From assembly GCF_012927245.1 (NCBI RefSeq), contig NZ_JABBGE010000001.1:1021513-1085512 (forward strand): 64,000 nucleotides of DNA, written 5' to 3'. The notes beneath the pieces are model-generated. The model was not told the DNA's origin. It worked only from the letters and a program-made list of their open reading frames with translations, and searched no databases. The position numbers and the translations under genes were made by a program. The stretch is from Streptomyces sp. R302 (lineage in GTDB: Bacteria; Actinomycetota; Actinomycetes; Streptomycetales; Streptomycetaceae). This document shows, in pieces, positions 40,808-50,336 of the stretch (positions within the stretch are counted from its first letter, which is position 1; every line of letters begins with the position of its first letter).

Positions 40808-41353
40808 CTACTCCGTCCCGGAGAGCCTGCGGGTCGCGGCGCGCTGCCGCGCGGTGGCGCCGGTCAGGAAGCGCAGCACGGTCTCCAGCTCGCCGGTGCT
40901 GAACTCCTCGTACAGCTCGTGCACTTCGCGCGCCCAGTCGTCGAAGAGCGGGGCGAGCTCGGCCAGCTTCTCGGGGCGGGGCTCGACCAGCACCCGGCGC
41001 TTGTCCGTGGGGTGCTTCACCCTGCGGACGTACCCCTTGCGCTCCAGGCGGTCGACGAGTCCGGTGACCGAGGCGGGGGCGAGGCCGGAGTGCTCGGCCA
41101 GCTCCTTCGCGGTGAGCGCGCCGTGGCGCTGGAGCAGGTCGAGCGTCTTGGTCTCGGTGGCGCCGAGGTCCTGCCGGGCGGCGACGGCCGAGTGGAAGGC
41201 GACCGAGGCGGCGCTGGAGTCCCGGCCGGCGGCGGTCAGCGCGGCGACGACCTCGGCCCGCGTCCGGTCGGGATCCCGGCTCCGCTCGCCGGCCTGTTCG
41301 GAGGCCTGCTCGCCGTTCTGCTCGCCGGCCTGCTCGCCGCTCTGCTCGCTCAT
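40808..41353 (-). CDS. MarR family transcriptional repressor
   Basis: 181 aa. Winged helix: LGATETKTLDLLQRHGALTAKELAEHSGLAPASVTGLVDRLERKGYVRR, with the wing VKHPTDKRRVLVEP. The N-terminal 25 residues are a Gln/Glu/Gly repeat (EQAGEQNGEQASEQAGE) encoded by short tandem DNA repeats. It is divergent from an EmrB-type efflux gene, and two near-identical palindromes lie in the 114-bp gap, so it most likely represses both itself and the pump, released by the pump's substrate. Confidence 0.92.
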   Translation of the reverse strand: MSEQSGEQAGEQNGEQASEQAGERSRDPDRTRAEVVAALTAAGRDSSAASVAFHSAVAARQDLGATETKTLDLLQRHGALTAKELAEHSGLAPASVTGLVDRLERKGYVRRVKHPTDKRRVLVEPRPEKLAELAPLFDDWAREVHELYEEFSTGELETVLRFLTGATARQRAATRRLSGTE

Positions 41354-41375
41354 GGCGGCAGCCTAGCAATTTTCA

Positions 41376-41395
41376 TTTCGTTCGGCCGAACGAAA
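41376..41395. promoter_or_regulatory. MarR operator 1
   Basis: TTTCGTTCGGCCGAACGAAA, a perfect 20-bp palindrome, 23 bp upstream of the marR-type start codon. Confidence 0.85.
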
Positions 41396-41430
41396 GACTT
41401 GTGATCACGGGTCGGCGTATGCGACTTTTA

Positions 41431-41450
41431 TTTCGTTCGCCCGAACGAAA
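41431..41450. promoter_or_regulatory. MarR operator 2
   Basis: TTTCGTTCG-CC-CGAACGAAA: the same 9-bp arms as operator 1, with a 2-bp centre, ending 17 bp before the efflux gene start. The centre-to-centre distance to operator 1 is 55 bp. Confidence 0.85.
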
Positions 41451-41467
41451 TATCTGGAGGGGTTCCC

Positions 41468-42862
41468 ATGCCGTCCCTGACCGTCACCCGCGACCCCGTC
41501 GCCGACACCGCCCACCCGCGCCGCTGGGCCGCCGCCGTCGTCATGATGGTCGCCGCCCTCATGGACCTGGTGGACGTCACCATCGTCAACGTCGCCCTGC
41601 CCTCCCTGGGCCAGGGCCTCGGCGCCTCCGAGAGCGCCCTCCAGTGGACCGTCTCCGCCTACCTCCTCGGCTTCGCCGCCACCCTCGTCGTCGCCGGCCG
41701 GCTCGGCGACCGCCACGGCCGCCGGCCCCTCTTCCTCGCCGGCACCGCCGCCTTCGGCCTGGCCAGCCTCGCCTGCGGCCTCGCCCAGACGCCCGGCCAG
41801 CTGATCGCCGCCCGGGCCGTGCAGGGCGTCGCCGCCGCCGTCCTCATGCCGCAGGTCCTCGGCTCCTTCCACAGCCTGTTCCGGGGCCGGGAGCGCGGCA
41901 AGGTCTTCGGGATGTACGGGGCGGTGGCCGGTTTCGCCTCGGCGCTCGGGCTGCTCCTCGGCGGGGTCCTCACCGACGCCGACCTCTTCGGCCTCGGCTG
42001 GCGCACGGTCTTCCTCGTCAACGTCCCGGTCGCGGCCCTCACCCTGGTGGCCGCCGTCCTCCTCGTCCCGTCCACCCGGGAGCGCTCCGCCACCCGCCCG
42101 CCGGTCCTCGGCAGCCTGCTCCTCGCCGTCGGCCTGGTCGCCGTCGTCCTGCCGCTGGTCCAGGGCCGCGAGTGGGGGTGGCCGCTGTGGGGCTGGGGGA
42201 TCCTCGCGGCCGGCGCGCTCGCGGTGGCCGCCGTCGCCGTCCGCGGCTCGGTCGTCCCCCGCCGGATGTTCACCGTCCCGGCCTTCTCCCTCGGCCTCGC
42301 CGTCCAGCTCCTCTTCGCCCTCGGCATGCAGGGCTTCTTCCTGGTCCTCGCCCTCTGGCTGCAGGGCGGTCAGGGCTACACCCCCACCCAGGCGGGCGTC
42401 CTGATGGTGGCCTTCTCCGCCGGCGGCTTCCTCACCGCGCCCGTCGCCGAACCCCTCGCCGTGAAGCTCGGCCGGCACGTCCCCGCCGCCGGCGCGGTCC
42501 TGATGGGCGCCGGCTACGGCTGGGTCTGGTACGCCATGGAGCACGCGGCCCCGCACGCCACCGCCGCCTGGCCGCTCGTCCCCGGCCTCGCCGTCGCGGG
42601 CGCCGGCCTCGGCCTCCTCGTGGTCCCGCTCGTGAACATCGTGCTCTCCGCCGCCCCCGCCGAGCTCGCCGGCGGCGCCTCCGGGGTCTTCTCCACCGCC
42701 CAGCAGTTCGGCGGTGCCCTCGGCGCGGCCGTCGTCGGCACCGCCTACTTCGCCGACCTCTCCGTCACGGCCGCCCTGCCCTGGGTCCTCGGCGCCTACG
42801 CCCTCACGGCCCTGCTGAGCCTGGGCCTGCCGCGTACGGCGGTGACGGAGGACACGGTCTAG
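41468..42862 (+). CDS. DHA2 (EmrB/QacA) family multidrug efflux transporter
   Basis: 464 aa with about 14 hydrophobic segments. Motifs: MDLVDVTIVNVALPSLGQGL (DHA2 motif D1), GRLGDRHGRRPLFLAG (motif A) and the motif C-like GAVAGFASALGLLLGGVL. It is a proton-driven exporter of hydrophobic compounds or antibiotics. Ribosome site CTGGAGGGG precedes the ATG. Regulation by the divergent MarR protein through the twin palindromes is likely. Its stop shares a CTAG with the convergent ankyrin/HEAT gene. Confidence 0.94.
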   Translation: MPSLTVTRDPVADTAHPRRWAAAVVMMVAALMDLVDVTIVNVALPSLGQGLGASESALQWTVSAYLLGFAATLVVAGRLGDRHGRRPLFLAGTAAFGLASLACGLAQTPGQLIAARAVQGVAAAVLMPQVLGSFHSLFRGRERGKVFGMYGAVAGFASALGLLLGGVLTDADLFGLGWRTVFLVNVPVAALTLVAAVLLVPSTRERSATRPPVLGSLLLAVGLVAVVLPLVQGREWGWPLWGWGILAAGALAVAAVAVRGSVVPRRMFTVPAFSLGLAVQLLFALGMQGFFLVLALWLQGGQGYTPTQAGVLMVAFSAGGFLTAPVAEPLAVKLGRHVPAAGAVLMGAGYGWVWYAMEHAAPHATAAWPLVPGLAVAGAGLGLLVVPLVNIVLSAAPAELAGGASGVFSTAQQFGGALGAAVVGTAYFADLSVTAALPWVLGAYALTALLSLGLPRTAVTEDTV

Positions 42863-44328
42863 CGGCGGCGCGGGGGCGTCCACTCCAGCCGGGTCCTGAC
42901 CCGGGCGTCGCGCACGAACTCCAGGGCGGCCAGCGCCGTCTCCCGGGGCGCGCCGTCCGGGTCGCCGTCCGCCAGGACCGCCGCCAGCGCCTCCACCGCC
43001 CGCGGGTCCTGCCGGATGGCGAGCCCGCGGGCCGCCTCCGCCGCCGTCTCCGGATCGGGGTCGGCGAGCCGCTCCGCCAGCGCCTCCCGTACGAGCGGGG
43101 TGTCGTCCGGCAGTTCGGCGAGGGCCAGCACCGCCCAGTCCCGCACCCGCGCGTCCCCGTCCCGGCTCAGCCCGAGCAGCACCCCGAGCGCCTCCAGATG
43201 CCCGGCCGGCACGAGCCCCGCGAGCGCGCCCGCCACCGCCCGCCGCACCTCCGGGTCCGGGTGGTCCGCCGCGGCGAGCAGCTCCGGCACCGCCGCCGGG
43301 TCCGCGCACGCCCCGAGCGCCGTCACCACCGACAGCACCGGCTCCCGCGCCGGCTCGGCCGCCTCCACCGCCACCCTCCGCAGCACCGGCACCGCGCTCG
43401 CCGCGAACCCCGGCAGGGCGCCCAGGACCCGCGCGCCGAGCGCCCGCCGCAGCGGATCGCGGTCGGCGCACCAGGCCGCCGCCGCCACGAAGGTCTCCTC
43501 GTCGGCCCGCCCGGCGAGCGCGTCCACCGCCGTCGTCCAGTCGTCGAGCTCCGGGTCGCCGCAGCGCAACGCCCGCGCGGCCAGCTCCTCGTGCGACACG
43601 CGCCGGCCCAGCGCCACCTCCAGGAGGGTCGCGACGGCCGCGTGCCCGGTCTGCCGCTCGTCACCGCGCCCGGGCCGCCCGTCCTCCCGCAGCAGCTCGA
43701 CGACCACGGTCACCCCGCCGTCCTCCCGCACCCGCCGCACCACGGCCTCGTACGTCTCCCCGCCGCCGTTCCCGGCGACGAGCCCGCGCCGCAGCTCGGC
43801 CGCCACGTCCACCCCGATCCACCGCCGCGCCTCCCGCAGCGCGCCCTCGGCGCCCCGCGCCCCGCCGTCGAGCAGCGCCCGTACGCAGGCGGCGGAGCCC
43901 CGCCGGGCGGCGGCGGCCAGCGGCTCAAGGCCGTCGGGCCCGACCCGGTCGGGCCCGGCCCCGGCCGCGAGCAGCGCCCGTACGACCTCCGCGTGCCCGA
44001 GCCGCACCGCCCAGGCGAGCGCGGTGAACCCGAACTCCTCCTCCTGGTCGACCCCGGCCCCCGCCGCGAGCAGGGCCCGTACGGTCCGCGTGTGCCCCCC
44101 ACAGGCCGCCCCGCACAGCGGAAGGTCCCCTCCGCCCACGCCACTGCCCCGCCCCGGATCGGCCCCGGCGGCGAGCAGCAGCCGCACGATCCCCGGCTCG
44201 TCGGCGACCGCGGCCCGGTACAGCGCGGTCTCCCCGTCGTCGGTGGCCTCGGGATCGGCCCCCGCCCGCAGGGCCCGTACGACCGCGTCCTCGTCCCCGG
44301 CGGCGATGGCCTCGAACAACGCGCTCAT
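42859..44328 (-). CDS. Ankyrin-repeat plus HEAT-repeat protein
   Basis: 489 aa. Residues 1 to about 150 are ankyrin repeats (GETALYRAAVADEPGIVRLLLAAGADP; GFTALAWAVRLGHAEVVRALLAAGAG). From about 280 to the end are HEAT-like repeats (PEVRRAVAGALAGLV; ARVRDWAVLALAELPDD; PETAAEAARGLA). No enzyme domain is visible, so it is a pure protein-interaction scaffold. Its ATG overlaps the stop of the upstream NACHT gene (ATGA), strongly suggesting a functional partnership, perhaps as sensor or inhibitor. Confidence 0.88.
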   Translation of the reverse strand: MSALFEAIAAGDEDAVVRALRAGADPEATDDGETALYRAAVADEPGIVRLLLAAGADPGRGSGVGGGDLPLCGAACGGHTRTVRALLAAGAGVDQEEEFGFTALAWAVRLGHAEVVRALLAAGAGPDRVGPDGLEPLAAAARRGSAACVRALLDGGARGAEGALREARRWIGVDVAAELRRGLVAGNGGGETYEAVVRRVREDGGVTVVVELLREDGRPGRGDERQTGHAAVATLLEVALGRRVSHEELAARALRCGDPELDDWTTAVDALAGRADEETFVAAAAWCADRDPLRRALGARVLGALPGFAASAVPVLRRVAVEAAEPAREPVLSVVTALGACADPAAVPELLAAADHPDPEVRRAVAGALAGLVPAGHLEALGVLLGLSRDGDARVRDWAVLALAELPDDTPLVREALAERLADPDPETAAEAARGLAIRQDPRAVEALAAVLADGDPDGAPRETALAALEFVRDARVRTRLEWTPPRRR

Positions 44329-47300
44329 GTCCGGGCCTTGGCCTTGAGGAGCCGGGCGCAGGCGGTGAGCAGCCGGTGGTGGAACATGGCGCGGACGGCG
44401 CGCTCGGGAGACTCCTGGAGCAGCCGGACCCGCCGCAGCTGTTCCCGGACCGAGGCGTCCGGCTCCAGCGCGAGCCGCTGCTCCAGCGCCGCTTCGTGTC
44501 CGCCGGCGGCGAGGGCCTTGAGCTTCACCACGTCGCTGTGGGCGTCCTCGACGAAGAGGGCCTTCCACTCGGGATGGTCGGGCCACCACTGGGCCATCCA
44601 CCACAAGGCGAAGTGCTGCACGCTGGTGTTCCGGTCGTCTGTCGCGCACCGGTACAGGAGGTCCCGGACGGCGGGCTGATGGGAGCAGTTCCGTGCGAGC
44701 AGATGGAGGGCGTCGAAGCGGAGGCCGGGGTGGGGATCGCACTGGACGACGTCCAGCAGGAGAGGGGTCGGCGAAGGACCGCCTTCCCTGGTGGCGAGGA
44801 GTTCCATCGCCACCGTGCGCAGGGGCGCCTCGGCGAGCTCCCGGACGCAGGAGACGAGGAAGGCGTGCGTGTCCTCTCCGGGGACGAGGCCGACGGCCGA
44901 CAGAGCGGTCTTCCGCACCCGGAACGCACTCAGGTGCAGGTGTTCCTGGTCCGGCAGCCTCATGAGCCGGGGCAGGGCGGGGATCCGGTCGTCCGGAAGG
45001 GGCCTCACGTCGTCCATCAGCATGCGGAGCTCGTCCGGACGGTTCCGGAGCCGGAGGGCCAGCGCCGCCTTCTCGGCGTGCCGCCGGGGGAGGTGGTCCA
45101 CCAGGTCCATCAAGGGGAGGCAGTCCCCGGTCCGCCAGGCTTCCAGCGCCCATCCCACGTCGCTCCCGCGGCTGTCCCCAGGGGCGTCGAAACCCTTGAG
45201 CAGGTGCTCTCGTCGGAGGGGGACGCGGAGGCCGGGGGTCTCCTCGGGCAGTTCTTCGGCGTCTTGCCCCGCGAGGTGGTACGCATAGTCTTCGGCGTGG
45301 TCGCGAACGGCGGTGAACCGGTCGTGGCGCGCGCGTTGTTCGAAGAAGCGACGGCTCGCGTCGTCGGGGCACGTGACCAGCAGGTGGGTCAGCGCCAGCA
45401 TGCGGGGACCGGGGGCGGGATCCCGGACCGCCCGGTCCTGTACGAACGCGCGCACTTCTTCCGCCCGTCCGCTGTCGCGCGTCGCGGTCGTCAGGGCCAG
45501 CAGGGCGGCGCTCCGTGTGCGGGCGTCCTCGTGGAGGACCGCACTGGTCTTGATCGCCTCCACGGCGAGGGGCGTGTCGGACCACCGCTCGCCCAGGACG
45601 GTGAGGGCGGCGATGCGGCTTTCGGCCGTCCAGGCGAAGAACGCGTAGGCGGCGACGGCCGCCACGTCCCGGTGCAGGGCGCAGGCGAGCAGGGTCGCGT
45701 CGCGATCGCTCTCGAACTGGCCCCACACGTGGAACCAGGTCAGAAACCGCCCGCGTCCCGCCCAGTGCTCGCTGAACGAGGCCAGTGCCGGAACGGCGGC
45801 CTGCGACGGCAGGGACGGCTCCCGGAAGTAGGAGCGGTACAGGGCCGTCGGGCTCCCCAGTGCGAGGTACCGCGTGATCCCGTCCACCACCGTCGTGCTC
45901 TGCGCGGCCAGCACCCCGATCTTCTTCACCTCGGCGAGCGCGCGCAGCGCCAGCGTGAGCCCGTCGCCCAGGTCGCCGTACGCCGCCGCGTCGACCAGGC
46001 CGTCCACCAGCGTCCCCGTGTCACGCTCGCGCAGCTGGCCCGCCAGCAGAAGGATCACCTCGTGCCAGGTCGTGTCCTTGGCCCGGGGCAGCAGGACCTC
46101 GTTCACCAGCGCCTCGGGGGTCCACTCGCGTTCGTGTTCGTAGCGGTGCACGATGTCCGCCGCGGCGAGGTACTCCAGGAAGGTGCGGTGGACGAAGCCC
46201 CAGGCGCCGCCGCCGTAGCGGGCGAGGATGAAGTTGCGTTCCCGCAGCTGCTGGACCATGGCGCGGGCCGCGCGGCGGGCGACGTCCGGGGGGATGTCGA
46301 GGAGCCGGAGGTACTGGCGGAAGACGTCCTCGATGTCCGCTTCGGGGACGTAGTTGCCCGAGATGCCGCCCGCCCCCTCCTGCATCCTGCGGGCGAGCAG
46401 CCGGAGCATCTCCAGACGTTCGGCCTGGCCGAGGGTGTCGAGCGCGTCGGCGACCGCGCCCGACAGGTGGGTCGTGAGGTGCTTGGCGTCCCGGTCCCAG
46501 CGGGCGACGAGCACCGTGACGGCGTGCTGGTACACGCCGTGCCGGTCCCGGGGGAGCGTCTGGCGGCGGCCGAGGATGGCGAGGATCGTCAGCAGGAGCG
46601 GATTGCCGGCCAGCTCCCGCACGGACGCCGAGTGCGTGACCGCGTCCTTGAAGCGGGCGAACAGCTGCTCCGCGAGGGCCGGTTGCTCGGGGCACGCCGT
46701 GGCGAACCACCGGCGGGCGAAGGCGTGGATCCGGGGCGTGTCCAGGTCCTGGATCATGTAGTGGGCGAAGCCCGCGCCGTCCAGGGTCTGCCGGTGGTAG
46801 CCGATGACCCGGGACGTGACGACGACGCGGCAGCGCGGGTGCCGGGTGGCGAAGCCGGCGATCCGGCGCGCCGTCGCGGCCCTGGACTCGGGGTCGAAGA
46901 TCTCGTCGAGCCCGTCGAAGACCAGGATCGCGCGCCCCTCGGCGAGCAGCCGCGTCAGCGCGGGGCGCGGGAGTCCCATCCCCTCCGTGGCGCACAGGTG
47001 GTCGAGGAACTCCTCGAACGTCTTCTGCCGCCAGGCGGGCTGCGCGTACTGCCTGAGCTCGACGACGAGCGGCACGCTTCCCGCGAGACGGGCCAGCGGG
47101 CCGCCGGGGTCGGGGTCGCCGGTCAGGGTCAGCGCGAGGTAGTGCGCCAGCGTGGACTTGCCCGCGCCGGGGTCGCCCAGCAGGACGACGCGGTGGTTCT
47201 CCTCCCGCGCGAGGACGTCCAGGACGGGTTCCGTCGGCCGCTGCCGGTACGCCTCGACGAGGGAGTCGAGCAGCTCCAGGTCGAGGCCGGGCGGCAGTTC

Positions 47301-47888
47301 GCCGTCCGCGAGCAGCTCCTCGCCTTCGAGGAGCTTCACCATGAGCTCGCGGGAGAGCTCCACGGGAGGGGGGTCCGCCCGTACCGTCGGGACGACGAAG
47401 ACCTCGCGCAGCTCGACCTTCTGCTGCACGCTCTGGTCGTTGTCCGGGGTCAGCACCTCCAGGTCGAGCCGTCCGTACGATTCGAGGACGCGTCGCGCGT
47501 ACGCCTTCAGGGCCTGGGCGACGGCGGGCTCGTCCTCCTCCTTCCCCTCCTTGGGGGAGCCCTTCATCGCCTCCAGGACGCTGACGAGCTGCTGGTGGCG
47601 GTTGCGCCACAACTGCCGCTCCACGAGAGCCCGGGGCACCGGCGCGGAGGCCGGGGCGCAGTGGACGCAGGCGTCGAGGAAGGCCGTCACCACCTCCCAG
47701 TCGGGGGCCTTGACCAGTTGGGCGCCGAGCAGGCGGTGGACTCCCGAGCTGCTGAGGGCGCGGCCCGTGCCGCCCGCGGCGGCGCGGCTGGCGGCTTCGA
47801 GGCGCTCGGCGCTGGGTGTGCCCGCGGCCGCGCGCACCTCGCGCAGCCATCCGACGAACCGCTGTCGGGCCTCTGCTCCCCGGTCCAC
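44325..47888 (-). CDS. NACHT-domain NTPase, NLR-like, candidate anti-phage protein
   Basis: 1187 aa from a GTG with ribosome site GGAGGGAAG. An N-terminal helical region (about 1-80; RQRFVGWLREVRAAAGTPSAE) resembles an HTH-like effector or adaptor domain. The NACHT core has Walker A GDPGAGKST (238-246) and Walker B ILVFDGLDEIFD (321-332), with sensor-like VVVTSRVIGY. A winged-helix part and a long alpha-solenoid with HEAT-like repeats fill the C-terminal half. The layout is like bacterial STAND/NACHT defence proteins (bNACHT, Avs), although many Streptomyces NACHT proteins are uncharacterised. Confidence 0.9.
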   Translation of the reverse strand: MDRGAEARQRFVGWLREVRAAAGTPSAERLEAASRAAAGGTGRALSSSGVHRLLGAQLVKAPDWEVVTAFLDACVHCAPASAPVPRALVERQLWRNRHQQLVSVLEAMKGSPKEGKEEDEPAVAQALKAYARRVLESYGRLDLEVLTPDNDQSVQQKVELREVFVVPTVRADPPPVELSRELMVKLLEGEELLADGELPPGLDLELLDSLVEAYRQRPTEPVLDVLAREENHRVVLLGDPGAGKSTLAHYLALTLTGDPDPGGPLARLAGSVPLVVELRQYAQPAWRQKTFEEFLDHLCATEGMGLPRPALTRLLAEGRAILVFDGLDEIFDPESRAATARRIAGFATRHPRCRVVVTSRVIGYHRQTLDGAGFAHYMIQDLDTPRIHAFARRWFATACPEQPALAEQLFARFKDAVTHSASVRELAGNPLLLTILAILGRRQTLPRDRHGVYQHAVTVLVARWDRDAKHLTTHLSGAVADALDTLGQAERLEMLRLLARRMQEGAGGISGNYVPEADIEDVFRQYLRLLDIPPDVARRAARAMVQQLRERNFILARYGGGAWGFVHRTFLEYLAAADIVHRYEHEREWTPEALVNEVLLPRAKDTTWHEVILLLAGQLRERDTGTLVDGLVDAAAYGDLGDGLTLALRALAEVKKIGVLAAQSTTVVDGITRYLALGSPTALYRSYFREPSLPSQAAVPALASFSEHWAGRGRFLTWFHVWGQFESDRDATLLACALHRDVAAVAAYAFFAWTAESRIAALTVLGERWSDTPLAVEAIKTSAVLHEDARTRSAALLALTTATRDSGRAEEVRAFVQDRAVRDPAPGPRMLALTHLLVTCPDDASRRFFEQRARHDRFTAVRDHAEDYAYHLAGQDAEELPEETPGLRVPLRREHLLKGFDAPGDSRGSDVGWALEAWRTGDCLPLMDLVDHLPRRHAEKAALALRLRNRPDELRMLMDDVRPLPDDRIPALPRLMRLPDQEHLHLSAFRVRKTALSAVGLVPGEDTHAFLVSCVRELAEAPLRTVAMELLATREGGPSPTPLLLDVVQCDPHPGLRFDALHLLARNCSHQPAVRDLLYRCATDDRNTSVQHFALWWMAQWWPDHPEWKALFVEDAHSDVVKLKALAAGGHEAALEQRLALEPDASVREQLRRVRLLQESPERAVRAMFHHRLLTACARLLKAKART

Positions 47889-48126
47889 TGACGCTTCCCT
47901 CCCCGTCGGACACGACGCCCGGGGTTCCCCGGCGCGGTGCATCGCCCGCTGCCCGCCGCCCGCCCCGGATCGCCCCGGGACGCCCCGGATTCCGGCCTCC
48001 AGGTTATGCCGTGGCCTGCGGTGACGTGCGGGGTCCGCCACTTCCGCCCGGGACGCGCCGCCGGCTTCGCGGGGCGTCGGAGAGTGTTCCCCGTTCCCCT
48101 CGGTCCCCCAGACGAACGGAGTTCCC

Positions 48127-48345
48127 GTGCCCGCCGATGTCCGTCCCGGCCCCGCCGAGTCCCTGCTCTCCCAGACCCTCGAACTCCTCGGTCCCGTCGG
48201 CCTGTTGGTGCTTGCCTTCGCCCTGCTGGTGTTCGTGGGTGTCGTGCTGCCGACGATCTGGTCGCGGCACGCCTACCGCCGCTCCGCGGCCCGCCGGACC
48301 ATGGCCACGCTGCTGACGGCGGTGCGGCGGCTCTACCCGTTCTGA
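48127..48345 (+). CDS. Small single-helix membrane protein
   Basis: 72 aa from GTG with CGGAG upstream. One long transmembrane segment (LELLGPVGLLVLAFALLVFVGVVLPTIW) is followed by a basic tail (RHAYRRSAARRTMATLLTAVRRLYPF). It is divergent from the NACHT gene across 238 bp. I see no family match; it could be an unrelated small protein or part of the neighbouring system. Confidence 0.65.
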   Translation: MPADVRPGPAESLLSQTLELLGPVGLLVLAFALLVFVGVVLPTIWSRHAYRRSAARRTMATLLTAVRRLYPF

Positions 48346-48360
48346 CGGGGTGTCGACCTG

Positions 48361-48398
48361 CCGTGAGGGGCGTTCCGGAGCCGGGACGCCCCTCACGG
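48361..48398. terminator. Bidirectional terminator
   Basis: CCGTGAGGGGCGT (48361-48373) and ACGCCCCTCACGG (48386-48398) form a perfect 13-bp stem between the small membrane protein gene and the convergent metalloprotein gene, whose stop codon lies within the stem. Confidence 0.85.
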
Positions 48399-49298
48399 CG
48401 CGCAGTCGAGGACCGACCCGCACAGCCGGCATCGGGCCCGTACGTCCCGCCCGGTCGGGATGCGCAGGCGTTGGTGGCAGGTGGGGCAGGGGAAGGTGAC
48501 GGTGGTGGCGGGGGTGGTGCCGTCGAAGGTGTAGGGGGCGTCGGGGGCGGTGCGGCCGAGGTGGCGGTCGTGGGTGTAGCGGCGGCGGGCCGTCCAGCCC
48601 GCGGCGGCGAGCGGGGGCAGGCGCCGTTCCCGTCGCGCTTCGGCCCGGCCGCGGCGCCAGGCCTCGTACGCGGCGTGGCTGGTGAACCAGGGGGAGGGGT
48701 CCTCGGCGAAGCGTTCGGCGCGCCGGGCGAGGACCCAGCCGAATTCCTCCGGGGTGAGGTAGCCGAGCTTCTGGCTCTCGGCGCCGTCCTGCCGGAAGGC
48801 GTCGAGAAGCAGCCAGCCCGCGCCGAGGTAGGCGGTCACGACGTCGGTGAGGATCTCGTTCCGCTCCGGGTCGGGGAAGCCGAGGCCGAGGCGGTGCAGC
48901 AGGACGTGGGTGATCTCGTGGGCGAGGGCGGCGCCGATGTCCCGGGGGCGGCCGCGGAAGCGTGTGTTGAGTTCGACGGAGTACTCCGGTCCCGCGGCGA
49001 GTTCGACGGTGGCGGCGTGCTCCATCGTCCGGAACGACACCGCCACGCGGGCCTCCGGGAGGCGCAGGTGGCGGACCAGGACCCCGGCGGCGCGGGTGGC
49101 GCCGAGGAGCGGGTCCTCGCCGGGGCGGAGGGCCACGTCGGCGGCGGCCACGCTGGTCGGGTAGCGGTCGACGCCGGTGGGTCCGAGGCGCCGGTAGAGC
49201 GCGGTGAGCGAGGCCCGTACGGCCTCCCGGTGGGGGAAGCCGTGCTCCACCCCATGGGTGTCCTCGCGGACCCGGTCGGCCGCGTGACGGTCCGTCAT
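48393..49298 (-). CDS. HExxH metalloprotein with C-terminal zinc ribbon
   Basis: 301 aa. AALAHEITHVLLHRLGLGFPDPERNEILTD contains the HExxH zinc motif (His127-Glu128, His131) and a downstream Asn-Glu that could be the third ligand, as in gluzincin/M48-like peptidases. The C-terminus has a zinc ribbon CPTC...CRLC. There is no signal peptide, so it acts in the cytoplasm. Substrate unknown. The ATG at 49298 opens MTDRHAADRV. Confidence 0.85.
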   Translation of the reverse strand: MTDRHAADRVREDTHGVEHGFPHREAVRASLTALYRRLGPTGVDRYPTSVAAADVALRPGEDPLLGATRAAGVLVRHLRLPEARVAVSFRTMEHAATVELAAGPEYSVELNTRFRGRPRDIGAALAHEITHVLLHRLGLGFPDPERNEILTDVVTAYLGAGWLLLDAFRQDGAESQKLGYLTPEEFGWVLARRAERFAEDPSPWFTSHAAYEAWRRGRAEARRERRLPPLAAAGWTARRRYTHDRHLGRTAPDAPYTFDGTTPATTVTFPCPTCHQRLRIPTGRDVRARCRLCGSVLDCAP

Positions 49299-49404
49299 GC
49301 GCGATCACCCCCGTCCCCCACTGTACGGTCCGAGCGCGGTGTCTGGCCGAAAAGGCTTTCTTGTGGCGGCAGTGGAGGCTGTCCATAATCCGGACATGGC
49401 TTGA

Positions 49405-50277
<873 letters not shown>

Positions 50278-50291
50278 CCCACCCGAGGACC

Positions 50292-50325
50292 GGGGCCCCG
50301 GGGCGGCACAGCGCCCCGGGGCCCC
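50292..50325. terminator. Bidirectional terminator
   Basis: GGGGCCCCGGGGC (50292-50304) and GCCCCGGGGCCCC (50313-50325), a perfect 13-bp stem between the convergent protease and beta-galactosidase genes. Confidence 0.85.
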
Positions 50326-50336
50326 TCCCCGCCCTC

